NCBI GenBank assembly: GCA_022316685.1
Contig: JAKJHU010000067.1
Location: 496,001 to 560,000 of the forward strand
Direction of reading: 5' to 3'
Length of the DNA: 64,000 nucleotides
Origin: Progne subis subis
Lineage: Eukaryota; Chordata; Aves; Passeriformes; Hirundinidae
The notes below the pieces were generated by a model. That model was not told the origin of the DNA and ran no database searches. It worked only from the letters and a program-made list of their open reading frames with translations. Positions 59,661 through 64,000 of this stretch are shown piece after piece; the stretch's first letter is position 1, and each line of letters begins with the position of its first letter. The position numbers were made by a program, and so were the translations under genes.

Positions 59661-61911
59661 GACCTAAATATGCCTCTTACATATTTTGGAGCCTCTGGCT
59701 CCAAAATACAAGAGAAAGTATTGCTTTCCCATAAATGACTGTATTCTTGAACAATGCAGTGCATTAAAAATTACATTCAGGCTTGCTTTCCCAGATTTAG
59801 TTGTTAAAAGAGAAATCAATAAATAAATTATAAGTAAAAAATTCAAACAAACCGAACAAAGCCAAACCAAGAAACTGAAGCACCACATTTAAAGACATGA
59901 AATCTGGTTGAAAACATATCTGCCTTGCTAACTCATGTCCCCCAAATCACATGTTCAGCAACTGATAAGAATGAAACTGTTCTATAGTGTTTACTTTCTT
60001 CAGACTTTCATAGTCTAAACTGCTGCAGAGCAAAATTAACCTCCTTCTCGTCAGTCTCCTGCTGCTCAGAGAGTTTTGAATAGCAGCAGGAAAATATGAC
60101 AAAAGGCTCTTGTCAGTTTTAACTCTGCTGTAGCCTGTCAAATCTCTGTGTTACAGCAGTGGCACTCCAGCTGTCTGTCTGCTGATTTAGAAAGCAAGCA
60201 CCGCATTGCCTTCATTCAGTTTACAGTTTTGAGACCATTTTTTTCAGAAATTTTTAAAGACCATAGATTCTGCAGAAGCTGATAAGAGCTTGGAAAGAGT
60301 GAATGTATTCACTTATAACCCAGACCAAATTTTCAGGTCGATATTAATTTAGTTCACCCATGTAAGTGAACTGGAATTTAAGTATTACATTGCATTTTGA
60401 TATCCTGATTTTTTTTTTATGATGAATATCTCATAGAGTGTAGTGAAATTAACCCAAGTACTAGAAGCATCACAAGAAAGTGATCCTGCTGAGTGTTCAA
60501 CTGAATGAACACATATAGGCAAATGGGCTCTTTTAACATTTGAGTGTGTCTCAGAGGAATTATGAAGGAAAGTACTGGCATGTAAGAAACTAAAGCATAA
60601 GACACTTTACAATATTTTTCTTCAAATCTTTAAAAGATTTTTTTTCTGCCTATACACAGTTATGGTTTGTGTTATTGACATCAGCTGGGGGATTGTATAA
60701 CAATGATGCTCCATGTGGATATCAGAATCCTCATCTTGAAATCTGTAGTTTCTTGTCGCTTCAAAACAAAGTGGCAAGTGAAGGAAGATCTTTTACCCTG
60801 TCAGACTTCACTAATGTATTGCAGCTCCTGTAGTGTTCTCCTTCAGAGTCAGAATGCTGTGATGAGTGTAGGCAACATTAGAAAATACCAGCTAGTTCCC
60901 TAACCCCCACACCTAGCCTTTACTTTAAAGCATTTTAGAAATAAACTGTTTTGTTGGAGTTGCTTTGTCCAAGTCCTTTAAAGACAACAATTGCAGAAAA
61001 AATCAAGCTGCTCTCTCTCTCCTTGGCCTGGAATGACCTGGGTATTCTAGCTATCTCTGCAGCCAACTCCACAGGAATTTGAAGAATTACTTCAAAGTTT
61101 GATTGTTGGTATCCCATACCCTGTTAAACTCTGGACAATGCTTAGGGAATTAGTTTTAGAGCAATATTTAGGGTTTAAAGGAACATGTCTGCTTAATCTG
61201 GCAAAAGCCATCTCAGCAGTGTTATAAGAGGCACTGAGGGAATTTTCAAATGCTCGTGCCTTTGTTCTTCATCCTCTTGGCATATATCCTGAATTGCTCC
61301 TAGATCAGAGAGATGTGAAAGTCCCTTATGATTAAGGGTCTCTTTGTGAGAGTGTGTGAGTGGCCCTCTGCCAGACCACTGCTTTCATTTCTCTAAAACC
61401 TTCACCTGCAGATGACAGACAGTAGAGTGACTGAGTGATATCTGTTAGAAAGAAAGTGAAAGAGAGAAAACTCATTGGATTGCTGGCAGATTCACAAATA
61501 TGTGACTATTCTTACATGCTTGTCACAAGGTGAGATAGTGGCCATTGAACTGGGTATTGCTTTGCAAGACTGTGGCCATTTAGGCACAGGAAGAGAGAAA
61601 ACTTTTAGGCATCTCATGTCATCTGCCTTAGTTAGAAGCTGTCCTTGCTGTTTTGCTCTGCTGATGCCTAAGCTGCTGCAACTTGCTGATTTCAAGTGTT
61701 GGTAAACAATTTGAGAAGAGATGGTGCTTTTGATTTAAGCAAATAGGGAATGATTAAAGCTTTTGATATCCTACTGCATCTGTACTCAACCAGCTCTAAA
61801 AGAAATTGAAGTGACGCTGCTGGATCCATGCAGTTTGATGTGGACGTCCATATACTGTGAAGCTCAAAGTTAATTAATGCATCTTGTACTTGGTAGGATT
61901 TATTTACCAGG

Positions 61912-62062
61912 AAAACTAAAAAACAAAACAAACAAAACAAAACAGAACAAAACAAAAAAACCCCAAACAAATAAACAAAAAAAAAAAAACACACACACAA
62001 AAAAAAAAAACGAACAACCAAACAACAAAACAAAACAACAACAAAAAGAATCCCCAAACAAC
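61912..62062. repeat. A/C-rich tract, about 150 bp
   Basis: AAAAC units, CCCCAAAC, a (CA)n stretch at about 61,989-61,999, poly(A), then CAACAACC. Very little G or T. Confidence 0.82.
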
Positions 62063-62408
62063 AAGGTTTAACAATAATGCTTAGATGACCTTATTTTAAT
62101 ATAACATATTAGTCTGGTTCTAAGTCATCATTGCCGGCTTTGTCTTTGGAAAGAGTGAAGCCTGGATGATGGTAGAATAATTGTTTCTTCACCAAACTGT
62201 GACTAAAAGATAGGAAACCTATTTCTGGAATTTACAGGGTAATTGTAGGCAGAAGGATTAGGATTTTGCAAAATATTTTTTAGAAATGTCAAGGTTTCAG
62301 CTCAATCTTGGTTTTAGACAGTTTCTTAAAAAATGTTGTTTGTAGCAGATTTTCAGAGTTGTCTGTGAAATAAAGCTTCTAAACCTCTAATCTACCTATT
62401 ATCTATGT

Positions 62409-62436
62409 TGGGTTTGTTTTGTTTTGTTTTGTTTTC
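62409..62436. repeat. (TTTTG)n pentanucleotide
   Basis: Four TTTTG units after GGGTTTG. Confidence 0.75.
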
Positions 62437-64000
62437 CGTGAGATGGGTGATGCTTACTGGTTTATAAGTGAGATTCCTTCCTGATTTCCATTAATAGGGG
62501 CCAGAACCTTATTATCATTATAGTTTTCTATTTCTAATCTAGAGGGTTTAGGGAGTTTGCTCAAAATCCTTATGCAGAACTGTTATATAAGTTTATATAA
62601 ACTATGTATTTCATATGGAAGGGTTCCAAAATCATTAACATTAGGTGAAAATGTGGTTCAGTTAAGAATATTGATAAAAAAGCCCAACCCACTAAACCTG
62701 AAGATGGTATGCAAATATATATACCTAAACAAATTTTTCTTGAGGGCAATCCTGAAAGGAATTTAGTGTTGTAGTATTGTATATGAACCAGGGAGGGATA
62801 TTTTCATTCGAAAAGAGATGCAAGCATACAATTTTCATATAGGTTATATTCTTGCACTTGCCTCTGATATAATTGTAATTCTATAGATGTGTGTGAGTGT
62901 AGCTATAGTCTCCATCAACACATGTAATTTATAAGTGCACCCAGTGCTATGCTGTGTAAGCACTTTTAGATTCAAGGTTCTCTCAGTCATGGAGGATAGA
63001 CTTATTAGATAAAAGAAAAAAAAAAAATCTTTTTAACAAATAAAAACAGATCTGCTAGTTTCTCCTAAACATGGCAAAAATACAGAGAATCTAAGTTTCC
63101 TAATTGCAATTCCAGAAACTTATGGTATTTATTTATTTTATGCAGCAAAATTCTTGTGAACATTAGACTCCCCAGACTAATTAATTCTGCTCACTAATAT
63201 TCCAACTGGCAAGACTTCTCTAGGCTGATCTTTTGTGGTTCTGCTGTTCATATTTCTTAATTATTTTGCTAAAAAATCTCTCTGTGCTCATTTGCCTCAT
63301 TTAATTTCACTCAGTTATGACTGGATCCCAAGCAAAGGTCTTTTAAGAAGAATTTTCCACTAGTTTTTGCTTCTTTTAACCTCTAGAGCTTTCATTGGTT
63401 TCGCCAACATGTCTGCTTTTTTGGCACACCTGCTTTTGACGCCTAGATTGTGTTAGTTCTTCCCTCAGAATCAATTGTGAGCAGCTTGCAACCAGATGCC
63501 TGATTAAAAAGTTAGCAGACCTTGAGTGCAATTACTTCAGCTCTATGGCATTCACGCATTAAAACCAGTGTTAATTGTTTCCCATTTTTGTAACGATGCT
63601 TATAATAGGATAAACCAGAGGAGATCATTTCTTGAAGTTAAAACAGCAGAAAATAAAGACATTTACTCTGATTAATCATCTCAACATGAAATTAAAAACA
63701 ATCACAAGTAAACATAGAGGGTCTTTTTGCTAGATACCAGTGAAAATTGTTGTTGGTACTGTTTGAAGCATTTATTCTCAAGACTGGCACAATGCACATA
63801 TGTATTGTATTAAAGTTTAGACAGAAAGCAGGATTGAGTAAAGCAGATTTTGAGTTGCTGCTTTGAAGGGGTGTCATACCATTATTTATATAAGCACTAT
63901 TTAGATATTATCATAGATAAACATCTGCATCATGTAGTGTGTAGATTTATTCATACTTTCCCAGAAATTAATAGTTCTGTGTTTTCACTTGGATTACTCT

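Larger units (their letters stand above)
55131..64000. other. AT-rich non-coding stretch
   Basis: No gene or further interspersed repeat recognised. It includes G/T and A/C tracts listed separately, a pyrimidine-rich patch (59,230-59,660), and an ATTA-rich patch near 56,990-57,110. Open frames are 60-90 codons and unrecognised. Confidence 0.55.

Noticed and set aside
1..64000. tRNA, rRNA, snRNA genes, CRISPR arrays, intact retroviral or LINE genes
   Set aside because: Scanned by eye for tRNA boxes, repeat-spacer arrays and reverse-transcriptase motifs; nothing supportable beyond the LINE fossil and solo LTRs listed.

Overview
The window looks like non-coding DNA from a bird nuclear genome. 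It is AT-rich and gene-poor, with long stretches lacking any convincing open frame. The avian assignment rests on the repeats: several 3'-truncated CR1 LINE tails (with their ATTCTATGA / TGATTCTG-type terminal repeats) and solo LTRs of bird-type endogenous retroviruses. No SINE was recognised. No bacterial-style gene organisation, CRISPR array, rRNA or tRNA was seen. The longest open frames (about 125 codons) are no longer than chance would give in 64 kb of AT-rich sequence read in six frames, and no complete protein-coding gene is called.

Layout. Positions 1-35,350 are mostly unique AT-rich DNA with simple repeats, one decayed ERVL-type LTR (about 15.75-16.35 kb, minus strand), one CR1 tail (33.73-33.95 kb, plus) and two short minus-strand segments that read like terminal coding exons (170-309 and 13,160-13,252), both low confidence. 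At 35.4-35.9 kb is the only CpG-island-like, GC-rich segment, the best promoter / first-exon candidate. About 1 kb beyond it lies a very old LINE fossil (36.86-37.27 kb, minus). An ERVL-like solo LTR with three 19-bp tandem repeats follows at 38.19-38.75 kb.

From 41.8 kb onward come the clearest events. A CR1 copy (41.86-42.56 kb) is split by a 449-bp solo LTR flanked by a CTTT duplication. A second solo LTR of the same family lies in the opposite orientation at 54,349-54,781, flanked by CAGG and placed just past the 3' end of another CR1. Both LTRs carry the same 9-bp terminal inverted repeats. A further CR1 fragment on the minus strand follows at about 55.0 kb.

The other recurring theme is long, strand-asymmetric A/C-only (or complementary G/T-only) tracts, long A/T homopolymers, and a roughly 190-bp (GAAA)n(GGAA)n microsatellite at 50.29-50.48 kb.

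The window is best read as intergenic or deep-intronic DNA with one candidate promoter. I found no previously undescribed multi-gene system. The observations most worth checking are the nested insertion, the paired same-family LTRs, the CpG island with possible minus-strand exons, and the A/C tracts.
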